This document shows, piece after piece, positions 24,290-31,133 of a stretch of 41,981 bases of DNA. The position numbers and the translations under genes were made by a program. The DNA comes from an uncultured Clostridia bacterium (GTDB lineage: Bacteria > Bacillota > Clostridia > Oscillospirales > Butyricicoccaceae): assembly GCA_947648385.1 (NCBI GenBank), contig CANSNO010000009.1, forward strand, positions 1 through 41,981, in the 5' to 3' direction. The notes under the pieces were generated by a model. That model saw nothing but the letters and a program-made list of their open reading frames with translations, was not told the origin of the DNA and ran no database searches. Within the stretch, counting starts at the first letter, position 1, and every line of letters starts with the position of its first letter.

Positions 24290-25002
24290 TCCTCCGCCTC
24301 CAAAAAGCCCTCGGCAATAACAAGGTCTTCCCTTGTCGTTATCTTGATATTCTTATAGGAGCCCTCGGTCAGGACAGGCTTGGCGCCTATCTCTTCAAGG
24401 GCGGCGCAGTCGTCGGTGACCTGAATTCCGTTGTCGATGCAATGCTTGAGAGCGGCAGCCAGAAGCTGTCGGTCGGCTCCCTGAGGGGTCTGCATGGCCC
24501 TCATCTTTTCCCTGTCGGCCAGAATGTACCTTTCGGCGGCCTCGTCGTAGGCTCTGATTGTATCGTTGACCCTGACGGCGGCGGCGGCGCATCCCACCCT
24601 GACCGTCTCGTCTATGACTCCCTGTATGACCTGAGGCGGCACCAGCGGCCTGGCTCCGTCGTGGACAAGAACATGGGTGCTCTCCTTCGAGGCGGCGCAC
24701 ACGCCGTTATACACGCTCTCGGCCCTTGTGGCCCCACCCGACACCACCTGTGAAAGCTTGGTTATGCCAAAGGCCTTGGCCATATCGGCATATGTAAAAA
24801 GCATATCCTCCTTGGCCACAAGGATTATCTCCCTGACACTGTCGTTGTTTTCAAAGGCCGCCATGGTGCGCGCCAGCACGGGCAGGCCTCCAAGCTCGGC
24901 CAACAGCTTATTTTCTCCCCCCATTCTGGTCGAGGAGCCTCCGGCCGCTATTACGGCCGAAATAAAGGGCTGCGCCTTTTTCTTTTTTAAAAATCCAAAC
25001 AT
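24286..25002 (-). CDS. ispD: 2-C-methyl-D-erythritol 4-phosphate cytidylyltransferase
   Basis: A 238-aa enzyme that makes CDP-ME from MEP and CTP. SAVIAAGGSSTRMGGENK is the nucleotide-binding loop; VSGGATRAESVYNG, VHDGARPLV and MQTPQGA follow in the usual order. A Lys-rich N-terminal extension (MFGFLKKKKAQP) precedes the domain. The start at 25002 has GGGAGG 5 nt upstream; the frame to 25068 runs into the promoter region. It is first in the ispD-ispF-DUF3343-desulfurase unit. Confidence 0.96.
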   Translation of the reverse strand: MFGFLKKKKAQPFISAVIAAGGSSTRMGGENKLLAELGGLPVLARTMAAFENNDSVREIILVAKEDMLFTYADMAKAFGITKLSQVVSGGATRAESVYNGVCAASKESTHVLVHDGARPLVPPQVIQGVIDETVRVGCAAAAVRVNDTIRAYDEAAERYILADREKMRAMQTPQGADRQLLAAALKHCIDNGIQVTDDCAALEEIGAKPVLTEGSYKNIKITTREDLVIAEGFLEAEE

Positions 25003-25039
25003 AAATGCCTCCCATTGCCCTGACAGGCAGGATAAACAT

Positions 25040-25068
25040 ATTATACATTGCGCCAAAGGGCCGGTCAA
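25040..25068 (-). promoter_or_regulatory. Sigma-A promoter of ispD
   Basis: On the minus strand TTGACC (25063-25068) and TATAAT (25040-25045) are exactly 17 bp apart, the best sigma-A match among the protein genes here. It lies directly after the spo0A terminator. Confidence 0.88.
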
Positions 25069-25075
25069 GGCGGAT

Positions 25076-25110
25076 AAAAAGAAAAGGGAGGCTTTATACC
25101 CTCCCTTTTC
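25076..25110 (-). terminator. Terminator of spo0A
   Basis: An 11-bp stem, GAAAAGGGAGG with CCTCCCTTTTC (25081-25091 and 25100-25110), is followed on the minus strand by five T residues (25080-25076). It starts 4 nt after the spo0A stop. Confidence 0.9.
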
Positions 25111-25113
25111 CCG

Positions 25114-25890
25114 TTACGCTTCAAACATTTCCAGCCTTATCCTGTCGGCTATCATGGAGACGAACTCGCCGTTGGTCGGCTTGCCCTTTGAGTTTGACAC
25201 GGTGTAGCCGAAGAACTTGTTCAGCACCTCCACGTCACCCCTGTCCCACGCCACCTCTATGGCGTGCCTGATGGCGCGCTCGACCCTCGACGGCGTCGTG
25301 TGATAAACCTTGGCTACGGCAGGATAGAGTATCTTTGTTATGGAAGTGATGGTATCGCTGTCCAGAACGGCCATGACTATAGCCGTCCTGAGATACTGAT
25401 ACCCCTTTATATGGGCCGGAACCCCTACCTCGTGAAATATCTGCGTCACCCTGACCTCAAGCTCATGCTGGGTCTTTTTGTCTTCTCCGCGCTCTTTTCT
25501 CACCGTTTCGGGCGTCGCGCGATAGTTGAGCACGCGGCGCAGAACCGTTTCGGGATGGACAGGCTCCATCATGACAAAATTGACGCCCAGCTCGCCCACC
25601 TCGGCGCTCATGCTCTGGCTCATATAGCCGGTAGTAAGAATGACAAATGTCCTCTCTCCTCCCGGCAGTTGTCTCATCGCCCTTACGGCGGCCAGTCCGT
25701 CAAGGCCGGACAGCACATTTGACACGATGACGGCCTGAGGATGATATCTGCGGCAGCATTCCACAAACTCCTCCCCGTCGGTAACAACGTCCTTTACGGA
25801 TATTCTGCGCTCGCTTTCGAGAGTTTGGACAAGAACATTGCGGCTCTCGTTTCTCTCCATAGCTATCACTACCCTGATATTTTCTTCCAT
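25114..25890 (-). CDS. spo0A: Spo0A ortholog with degenerate receiver domain
   Basis: A 258-aa protein with the Spo0A plan: an N-terminal receiver (about 5-125), a linker, and a C-terminal DNA-binding domain (about 145-255). The latter keeps the family's helices: [47 protein letters not shown] and GKPTNGEFV. The receiver aligns to B. subtilis Spo0A without gaps through the phosphorylation site, yet D10, D11 and the phosphoacceptor D56 become Met11, Glu12 and Ser57 (next residue Asn58), and the conserved Lys before Pro is Glu109. The conserved Thr is kept (Thr86). Phosphorylation by a phosphorelay therefore looks impossible. The ATG at 25890 has AGGGTG 6 nt upstream; a GTG at 25899 is rejected. 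It has its own promoter, 0A-like boxes and terminator. Confidence 0.93.
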   Translation of the reverse strand: MEENIRVVIAMERNESRNVLVQTLESERRISVKDVVTDGEEFVECCRRYHPQAVIVSNVLSGLDGLAAVRAMRQLPGGERTFVILTTGYMSQSMSAEVGELGVNFVMMEPVHPETVLRRVLNYRATPETVRKERGEDKKTQHELEVRVTQIFHEVGVPAHIKGYQYLRTAIVMAVLDSDTITSITKILYPAVAKVYHTTPSRVERAIRHAIEVAWDRGDVEVLNKFFGYTVSNSKGKPTNGEFVSMIADRIRLEMFEA

Positions 25891-25891
25891 C

Positions 25892-25898
25892 TTCGACA
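25892..25898 (-). promoter_or_regulatory. Second TGTCGAA core at the spo0A start
   Basis: The same seven bases, in the same orientation and exactly 100 bp downstream of the first core, overlap the RBS-start region of spo0A. If bound, this site would lie downstream of the transcription start and could repress. A seven-base match can be chance, so this is tentative. Confidence 0.35.
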
Positions 25899-25932
25899 CC
25901 CTTTCGCATTATAAGCTGTTTTCCATGAAAAT

Positions 25933-25961
25933 AATTTACCATATTTTGGGATATTTTTCAA
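25933..25961 (-). promoter_or_regulatory. Candidate promoter of spo0A
   Basis: On the minus strand TTGAAA (25956-25961) and TAAATT (25933-25938) are 17 bp apart. The start point would be near 25926, about 36 nt before the ATG. The -10 box is weak, as expected for an activated promoter. Confidence 0.6.
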
Positions 25962-25989
25962 CATCATTTCCGCAAAAAACGATAAATAC

Positions 25990-26001
25990 TTTTCGACAAA
26001 A
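25990..26001 (-). promoter_or_regulatory. 0A box upstream of the spo0A promoter
   Basis: TTTTGTCGAAAA on the minus strand contains TGTCGAA, the core bound by Spo0A, within T-rich and A-rich flanks. It lies about 30 bp upstream of the -35 box, a position suited to activation. Autoregulation by Spo0A is known in B. subtilis. Confidence 0.7.
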
Positions 26002-26082
26002 GACGACATAATACGCGCTTTTTTACGGCAAAACCAAAATACGCCGACAGAAAATCATGCCGTACAGCCATGCCGGAAACAG

Positions 26083-27321
26083 CTATCTGGCCTTTATCTT
26101 TTTAAGGGCGGCAAACCTTGGCACGCCGTTTTCCCAGCAATAGGGATTTTCGCCGGCGATAAGGGGCAAGGCGTAATCGAAGAAAGCCTTTTTTATTCCC
26201 GTTCCCTTTTCGTCTATCCACTCAAGAGGGAACTTTTTTTCGGTGTTGGCCACGACAGAGAGGTCGAGCAGCTCCACCTCGGCCTTATACTCCTCGCCGG
26301 AGGCGCGTTTTATCGCCACCATTTTATCGGTGACGCCCGATGTGGCGGCCCTTACGGCCTCGGCCCCCATCAGAACGGCCTCGTCCACGTCGGTCTTAGA
26401 GGCCACATGGGCGGCGCAACGCTGCATGAGTGAAAACTCTATGGCTCTGACTTTGGCTCCCGTCTCGTCCTTGACCCTCTGGGCCAGATAGGCGGCCGAG
26501 CCTCCCATCTGCTTATGTCCGAAGGCGTCGGCGGCCCCGTCCTTGCTGGCGTATTCAGCTATAAACACGCCCTCTTTATCCTTTATGCCCTCGGAGATGA
26601 CGGCGACGCAGTTGCCCTTTTCCTTATAGCAGGCAGAGACCTGAGCCATAAAGGCGTCGACGTCAAAGGGAAGCTCGGGAAGATATATAAGGTCAGGCCC
26701 ACAGCCCGAAAGCTCGGCCAGCGCCGACGCCGCCGTCAGCCATCCTGCATTTCTGCCCATGGCCTCGATGACGGTTATGGCGCCCGTGTCATACACTGTG
26801 GCGTCACGGTATATCTCGGCGCAAGTGGCGGCTATGTACTTGGCGGCCGAGCCGTAACCGGGGCAATGGTCTGTGCCGTAAAGGTCGTTGTCTATCGTCT
26901 TGGGTATGCCCACAACGCGGCACTCATAGCCCTGACTAAGCATATATTTGGAAATCTTGTTGCAGGTGTCCATGGAGTCGTTTCCGCCGTTATAGAAGAA
27001 GTATCTCACGTCGTACTTTTTGAATATCTCAAGAATCCTCTTATAATCGCTATCATCCGCCGTGGGGTCCTTCAGCTTGTAGCGGCAGGAGCCGAGAGCC
27101 GAGGAGGGTGTGCTTTTGAGCAGTTCAAGCTCTCTTTCATCCTCAAGGGAGATATCAAAAAGCTCGTCGTTCAAAACGCCCTTTATACCGTGAGCCGCCC
27201 CCAGAACTCTTGTTATATCGGGATTTTTGAGAGCCTCGCTGAAAACGCCGTAGGCGCTGGCGTTTATGACCGATGTGGGGCCGCCCGACTGTCCGAAAAT
27301 ACACGCGCCTTTAAGTGACAT
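26083..27321 (-). CDS. PPi-dependent 6-phosphofructokinase
   Basis: A 412-aa group II phosphofructokinase. The N-terminus IFGQSGGPTSVINAS is the phosphate loop. GGND (112-115) has Asp where ATP enzymes have Gly, and PKTIDND (140-146) has the Lys that, with that Asp, selects pyrophosphate as donor. GYGSAAKYIA and EAMGRNAGWL follow. It would make fructose 1,6-bisphosphate reversibly with PPi, feeding the aldolase encoded about 1.6 kb away. Its RBS GGAGGA is preceded by a GC-rich hairpin (27338-27368). Donor specificity is inferred from residues only. Confidence 0.92.
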   Translation of the reverse strand: MSLKGACIFGQSGGPTSVINASAYGVFSEALKNPDITRVLGAAHGIKGVLNDELFDISLEDERELELLKSTPSSALGSCRYKLKDPTADDSDYKRILEIFKKYDVRYFFYNGGNDSMDTCNKISKYMLSQGYECRVVGIPKTIDNDLYGTDHCPGYGSAAKYIAATCAEIYRDATVYDTGAITVIEAMGRNAGWLTAASALAELSGCGPDLIYLPELPFDVDAFMAQVSACYKEKGNCVAVISEGIKDKEGVFIAEYASKDGAADAFGHKQMGGSAAYLAQRVKDETGAKVRAIEFSLMQRCAAHVASKTDVDEAVLMGAEAVRAATSGVTDKMVAIKRASGEEYKAEVELLDLSVVANTEKKFPLEWIDEKGTGIKKAFFDYALPLIAGENPYCWENGVPRFAALKKIKAR

Positions 27322-27337
27322 ATTTGATCCTCCGTCC

Positions 27338-27368
27338 GGCCCACGTCCGCCGACGGGGACGTGGGGCC
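27338..27368 (-). promoter_or_regulatory. GC-rich hairpin in the 5' leader of PPi-PFK
   Basis: The arms 27338-27348 and 27357-27368 pair over 11 bp with one bulged G and an 8-nt loop. It sits immediately upstream of the RBS (27328-27333). No U-tract follows on the minus strand, so it is not a clear terminator for the exporter gene before it. It may protect the mRNA or modulate translation. No convincing promoter was found in 27369-27424. Confidence 0.5.
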
Positions 27369-27424
27369 AATTATTATGTTTATATCCAGAAGTTTAACAC
27401 ACAGACGGTCAAAAAACAACCGCT

Positions 27425-28717
27425 TTAACCCTGCTTTCCGTCCTGTTTCTCGCTCCAGCTGTATTTTTTGAGCAGGCGGCCGAAAAAGAGACATACGGCC
27501 ACCCCGGCCACTCCGGCCACGGCAAAAAGCATGGCCGCCCCGGCCCCCTTTTCACTACCGAAAAATGACGCGAAAACTCCCGTTCCGTGAGCCGCCATAA
27601 AAGGCTCGAAAAAGATGTCGACCGCAAGTCCGCCGAACAGATATCCCATGGGTATGGTGAAAAACTGCAGCGTATTGCGGCAGGAAAACACCCTGCCCTG
27701 AATCTCGGGCGGTATCTCATTGCGGAAAATGACGTCCATATTGGCGTTCATAAAGGGTATCGGAAGCCAGCCCAGCACGGCGCCGATACACCATATCACA
27801 GGGCTTTCCGTAAAGGCAAGCAGGAAGTTTTCGGCGCTCATGGAAATCAGCAGGGCCACATATATTGCCCTGACCCTGTCCCTCGGCGCCGGCAGCCACG
27901 CGGCGACGACGCTTCCGACAAGAGTGGCCAGACCGACACAGATGTTGACGGCTCCGAGAGCCTTCTCCCCTCCCACGCTTTTGGAAAGCACCATGGCAGG
28001 CAGGGCCGCCTCGTATGTGGAGGCCACAAAATTGATGGCCGCCAGAAAGAAAATCAGGTCGAAGATAAGGCGATGACCCTTAAGCCACAAAAGCCCCTCC
28101 TTTGCCGACCGCAAAACAGGCTCCTTCTCTTTGCCGCCCTGTCCGGCTTTGGGAATGTCGATAAAGAGCCAGAGTGTTAAAAATGCAATGAGAAATGTGG
28201 CAAGGTCAATGGCGATGACCCACTCTATCCCTAAAAAGGCAAAAACCGTCGTGGCGAAAACAGGCGTCAAAATCGTGTTGAGGGACTGGGAAAAAGACCT
28301 CAGTCCGCTCGTCTTCTGGTAATATTCCTTGGGCACCAAAAGTGTGGCGGCCACCTCGCTTGCCGGCTGCTGGACTGTGTTCATAAGTCCGCTGACGGCG
28401 TTTATCAGATAAAGATGCCACGGCAGAAGGCTGCCGCTTTTTATCATGAAAAGCACCCAAAGGGTGCTCAGCGCGGCTATAAGGTCGCAGACCAGCATGG
28501 TTTTCTTTTTATCCCATCTGTCGCTGAGCGCCCCGGCAAATATGCTCATGAGCACATACGGCGAGTATGAGCAGACGGTCAGCATGGCCGTTTTTAAGGC
28601 CGAGCCGCTTGAGGCATAGAGCCACAGGACAAGGGCATAGCTTGTCATGCCGCTGCCCAGCGCCGAAAAGGCCTGCGTGGCCCAAAGAATTATGTATGCT
28701 TTTAAGTTTTTATTCAT
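27425..28717 (-). CDS. MFS exporter, MFS_3/macrolide-efflux-like
   Basis: A 430-aa major facilitator with about 12 hydrophobic segments. The loop after helix 2 reads GALSDRWDKKKTM, the MFS motif A. MNTVQQPASEVAATLLV and the late IPPEIQGRVFSCRN are typical of the MFS_3 branch, which includes Mef-type macrolide exporters. A drug substrate is likely but not proven by sequence. The 5' region is unusual: a strong leader-peptide ORF (28800-28838) and several stems, one masking the spacer between the exporter RBS (AGGAG, 28729-28733) and its ATG. No paired ABC-F gene is seen. Confidence 0.88.
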   Translation of the reverse strand: MNKNLKAYIILWATQAFSALGSGMTSYALVLWLYASSGSALKTAMLTVCSYSPYVLMSIFAGALSDRWDKKKTMLVCDLIAALSTLWVLFMIKSGSLLPWHLYLINAVSGLMNTVQQPASEVAATLLVPKEYYQKTSGLRSFSQSLNTILTPVFATTVFAFLGIEWVIAIDLATFLIAFLTLWLFIDIPKAGQGGKEKEPVLRSAKEGLLWLKGHRLIFDLIFFLAAINFVASTYEAALPAMVLSKSVGGEKALGAVNICVGLATLVGSVVAAWLPAPRDRVRAIYVALLISMSAENFLLAFTESPVIWCIGAVLGWLPIPFMNANMDVIFRNEIPPEIQGRVFSCRNTLQFFTIPMGYLFGGLAVDIFFEPFMAAHGTGVFASFFGSEKGAGAAMLFAVAGVAGVAVCLFFGRLLKKYSWSEKQDGKQG

Positions 28718-28721
28718 TGTT

Positions 28722-28817
28722 GACTTTGCTCCTTTGATTATTTATATAAATCCGGAATGCAAAGTCCGAGGACATCATTTCTACATCCATGCACTGTCCT
28801 CAAACCCTGCATGGATG
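28722..28817 (-). promoter_or_regulatory. Putative translational attenuator of the MFS exporter
   Basis: Three stems can form in the leader mRNA. Stem A is 10 bp (28808-28817 with 28784-28793) and its 5' arm is leader codons 8-11. Stem B is 7 bp (28795-28801 with 28768-28774) and starts at the leader stop; A and B cross each other, so they exclude one another or form a pseudoknot. Stem C is 8 bp (28759-28766 with 28722-28729) and covers the end of the exporter RBS and the bases before its ATG. No U-tract follows, so control would be translational. A ribosome stalled on the leader would break stem A and rearrange the rest. Confidence 0.65.
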
Positions 28818-28838
28818 CGCGTCATTCATGAGCTTCAT
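28800..28838 (-). CDS. 12-aa leader peptide of the MFS exporter
   Basis: A 13-codon ORF encodes MKLMNDAHPCRV. AGGAGGT (28845-28851), a near-perfect Shine-Dalgarno site, lies 6 nt before the ATG, and is stronger than the exporter's own RBS, which is 11 nt from its start. Codons 8-11 are the 5' arm of a 10-bp stem. The gene order promoter, leader ORF, hairpins, exporter is that of erm, cat and mef leaders. The peptide itself does not match any leader I can recall. Confidence 0.65.
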   Translation of the reverse strand: MKLMNDAHPCRV

Positions 28839-28861
28839 TGTCCCACCTCCTTTTTTCATTT

Positions 28862-28890
28862 ATTTTAACACGTTTTTTATAAAATGTCTC
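28862..28890 (-). promoter_or_regulatory. Promoter of the MFS leader and exporter
   Basis: On the minus strand GAGACA (28885-28890) and TAAAAT (28862-28867) are 17 bp apart. The start point would be close to 28855, placing the leader RBS at the very 5' end of the mRNA. It stands back to back with the fba promoter; their -35 boxes are 7 bp apart. Confidence 0.65.
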
Positions 28891-28897
28891 TTGCCGA

Positions 28898-28926
28898 TTG
28901 AAACTTTTTGTTTTTGCTGATACAAT
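28898..28926 (+). promoter_or_regulatory. Sigma-A promoter of fba
   Basis: TTGAAA (28898-28903) and TACAAT (28921-28926) are 17 bp apart on the plus strand, giving a short leader of about 25 nt before the fba ATG. Confidence 0.8.
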
Positions 28927-28956
28927 ATAGATAACCATTATTTGGGAGGAAGCATC

Positions 28957-29892
28957 ATGCCGCTTGTAACCACAACCGAAATGTTTGAAAAGGCCTATAA
29001 GGACGGCTACGCCATAGGCGCTTTTAACGTCAACAATATGGAGATAATCCAGGGCATAACCGAGGCCGCCATGGAGGAAAAATCCCCTGTCATACTTCAG
29101 GTCTCGGCCGGCGCGCGCAAGTACGCCCGTCACAATTATCTCGTCAAGCTTGTCGAGGCCGCCATTCTGGAGACCGACCTGCCCATTGCCCTCCATCTTG
29201 ACCACGGCGAAAACTTTGACATCTGCAAGGCTTGCGTCGACGGCGGCTTCTCCTCCGTCATGATAGACGGCTCGAAATACAGCTTTGAGGAGAACATAGC
29301 GTTGACAAAGCAGGTCGTTGATTACGCCCATTCCAAGGGTGTCGTCGTCGAGGGCGAGCTGGGCAGGCTTGCCGGCATTGAGGACGCCGTCAACGTCACC
29401 GATGAGGACGCCCAGTTTACCGACCCGGCGCAGGTGGAGGAGTTTGTCTCCAAAACGGGGGTTGATTCTCTGGCCATAGCCATCGGCACCAGCCACGGCG
29501 CTTATAAGTTCAAGCCCGGGCAGAAGCCCCGTCTGCGCTTTGATATCCTCGAAAAAATCCAGCAGAGGCTCGAGGGCTTCCCCATCGTTCTGCACGGAGC
29601 CTCCTCCGTGCCCCAGGACAAGGTGGCCATTATAAATCAGTTCGGCGGAGCAATGCCCGACGCCATCGGCATCCCCGAGGAAATGCTGCGCCAGGCCGCC
29701 AAAATGGCCGTTTGCAAGATAAACATAGATTCCGACCTGCGAATCTGCATGACGGCCGCCGTGCGCCAGCATCTGGCCGAGCATCCCGACCATTTTGACC
29801 CCCGTCAGTTCCTGACCCCCGGCAGAGAGGCCATCAAGCAGATAGTCGCCCACAAGATGAGGGACGTTCTCGGCTCCTCCAACAGGCTTTAA
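28957..29892 (+). CDS. fba: Class II fructose-1,6-bisphosphate aldolase
   Basis: A 311-aa zinc-dependent aldolase that splits fructose 1,6-bisphosphate into DHAP and glyceraldehyde 3-phosphate. GAFNVNNMEI, ALHLDHGENFD (zinc His and catalytic Asp), VVVEGELGRLAG, AIGTSHGAYKF (zinc His) and IVLHGASSVP (zinc His) are all present. The start at 28957 has GGAGG 7 nt upstream; the open frame begins 15 bp earlier without a spaced RBS. It is a single-gene unit with its own promoter and terminator. Confidence 0.97.
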   Translation: MPLVTTTEMFEKAYKDGYAIGAFNVNNMEIIQGITEAAMEEKSPVILQVSAGARKYARHNYLVKLVEAAILETDLPIALHLDHGENFDICKACVDGGFSSVMIDGSKYSFEENIALTKQVVDYAHSKGVVVEGELGRLAGIEDAVNVTDEDAQFTDPAQVEEFVSKTGVDSLAIAIGTSHGAYKFKPGQKPRLRFDILEKIQQRLEGFPIVLHGASSVPQDKVAIINQFGGAMPDAIGIPEEMLRQAAKMAVCKINIDSDLRICMTAAVRQHLAEHPDHFDPRQFLTPGREAIKQIVAHKMRDVLGSSNRL

Positions 29893-29920
29893 TTTGAAAA
29901 ACTTTCCAAAAGTAATCATG

Positions 29921-29951
29921 GCCCCGACATCATTCGATGTCGGGGCTTTTT
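29921..29951 (+). terminator. Terminator of fba
   Basis: An 11-bp stem, GCCCCGACATC with GATGTCGGGGC (29921-29931 and 29936-29946), with loop ATTC and five T residues (29947-29951). Confidence 0.93.
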
Positions 29952-29964
29952 CGAAATTTTTGCT

Positions 29965-29994
29965 TTGAATGGCAGTTTCTTTTTTCGCTATAAA
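29965..29994 (+). promoter_or_regulatory. Weak promoter candidate for spoIVB
   Basis: TTGAAT (29965-29970) and TATAAA (29989-29994) are 18 bp apart. spoIVB is normally read by forespore sigma-F/sigma-G polymerase, and the same area could contain such a promoter (GAATG followed by CGCTATA), but the match is poor. Reported only as the best candidate between the fba terminator and spoIVB. Confidence 0.3.
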
Positions 29995-30037
29995 GACATT
30001 GACGGGACAAAATATCATGTGAAGGGAGTGTGATAAA

Positions 30038-31081
30038 TTGAAAGAAAGAAAAAAACGTTTTTTAAAAACGGCGGCAGTTCTTTTGACCGCGGTGTTATTA
30101 TTGCCGGTGACGATAGACAATATTGACGCCGCGGGAAAAAAGCTGATACCGTTAGGCAGAACGACAGGCATCAAAATGTTCTCGGGCGGCGCCATGATAG
30201 TCGGCTTCGCCTCGACCGAAGTCGGCGGCGGAGCCTCACCTGCCAAGCTGAGCGGCATGAAGGTCGGCGACGTCATATCGGCCGTCAACGGTCAGGCGGT
30301 TGAGAGCAACGAGGAGCTTTCGGCCATGATGTCGGCGCTGAAGGACGACACCGTTCTTTTGACGGTTTTGAGAGACGGAAGCCGCTGTGATATCGCGGTC
30401 AAAAATCTTCTGCCCTCCGAAAAGGGCGGATATATGCTGGGGGCTTGGGTGCGCGACAGCATGGCCGGCATAGGCACAATAACCTATGTCGACCCTGAAA
30501 CAGGTGATTTCGGCGCTCTGGGTCACGGCATATGCGATGTGGATTCGGGAATATTGATGCCCTTTGACAACGGCAGTATAATGCCCTCTACCGTGACGGG
30601 AGCCATCAAGGGCAAAAGCGGCACGCCGGGACAGCTCGTGGGCAGCTTCGATTTAAAAAACGACAGCGGCCTGCTGTTTCAAAACACAAACAAAGGCATT
30701 TTCGGATGTGTGACCGACGCTGAGCTTTATTCAGGCCTTGAGGCCGTAGAAATCGCGCCGCTTGCCGAAGTCAAATGCGGAAAGATAGAGATTTTGTCCA
30801 ACATCGACGGCGACGAGATCGGCAGATATTCGGCCAAAATCGTCAAACTGCTTGAGGACGAGGGCGGATGCCGCGATTTTGTAATCGAGATAACCGATGA
30901 AAGCCTTATCGAAAAAACGGGCGGCATAGTTCAGGGTATGTCGGGCAGCCCTATCTTGCAGGACGGAAAGCTGATAGGCGCCGTGACCCACGTGCTTGTC
31001 AACGACCCCACAAGGGGATACGGAATATCTATTGAAAACATGATGAACCAAGCCGAAAACGACGAACTGACAGCGGCATAA
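30038..31081 (+). CDS. spoIVB: SpoIVB serine protease (sporulation checkpoint)
   Basis: A 347-aa S55 peptidase. An N-terminal membrane or signal segment (about 9-25) leads to a PDZ domain (about 55-125: LSGMKVGDVISAVNGQAVES) and the protease domain. The presumed triad is H163 (GALGHGICDVDS), D287 (EITDES) and S302 (QGMSGSPILQDG), with spacing close to that of B. subtilis H236, D363 and S378. SpoIVB leaves the forespore and cleaves SpoIVFA, releasing SpoIVFB to process pro-sigma-K; a SpoIVFA/FB-like pair is at 374-1922. The start is TTG, 9 nt after GGGAG. In B. subtilis it precedes spo0A; here spo0A is 4 kb away on the other strand. Confidence 0.95.
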   Translation: MKERKKRFLKTAAVLLTAVLLLPVTIDNIDAAGKKLIPLGRTTGIKMFSGGAMIVGFASTEVGGGASPAKLSGMKVGDVISAVNGQAVESNEELSAMMSALKDDTVLLTVLRDGSRCDIAVKNLLPSEKGGYMLGAWVRDSMAGIGTITYVDPETGDFGALGHGICDVDSGILMPFDNGSIMPSTVTGAIKGKSGTPGQLVGSFDLKNDSGLLFQNTNKGIFGCVTDAELYSGLEAVEIAPLAEVKCGKIEILSNIDGDEIGRYSAKIVKLLEDEGGCRDFVIEITDESLIEKTGGIVQGMSGSPILQDGKLIGAVTHVLVNDPTRGYGISIENMMNQAENDELTAA

Positions 31082-31093
31082 CGCCAAAAAACT

Positions 31094-31133
31094 TCTCCCG
31101 GCCGAAAGCAATGGCTTTCGGCCGGGAGATTTT
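31094..31133. terminator. Bidirectional terminator between spoIVB and the hydrolase
   Basis: A perfect 16-bp stem (31094-31109 with 31114-31129, loop AATG) with TTTT after it on the plus strand and a six-base A-run before it (31086-31091), which reads as a U-tract for the minus strand. It ends both spoIVB and the long polC-hydrolase operon. Confidence 0.92.

Noticed and set aside
25703..25730. Asn58 or Ser57 as an alternative phosphoacceptor in Spo0A
   Set aside because: With both pocket acids and the Lys also changed, metal binding and Asp-type phosphotransfer are not supported. It is treated as a pseudo-receiver.
28717..28867. Transcription attenuator (rho-independent) for the exporter
   Set aside because: None of the three stems is followed by a U-tract on the minus strand. 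The geometry fits translational control better.
28822..30288. A 488-codon open frame on the minus strand across fba and the intergenic region
   Set aside because: It lies antisense to fba, whose protein is unmistakable, and also covers the divergent promoters and leader. It arises from codon bias of the real gene and shows no recognisable domain.
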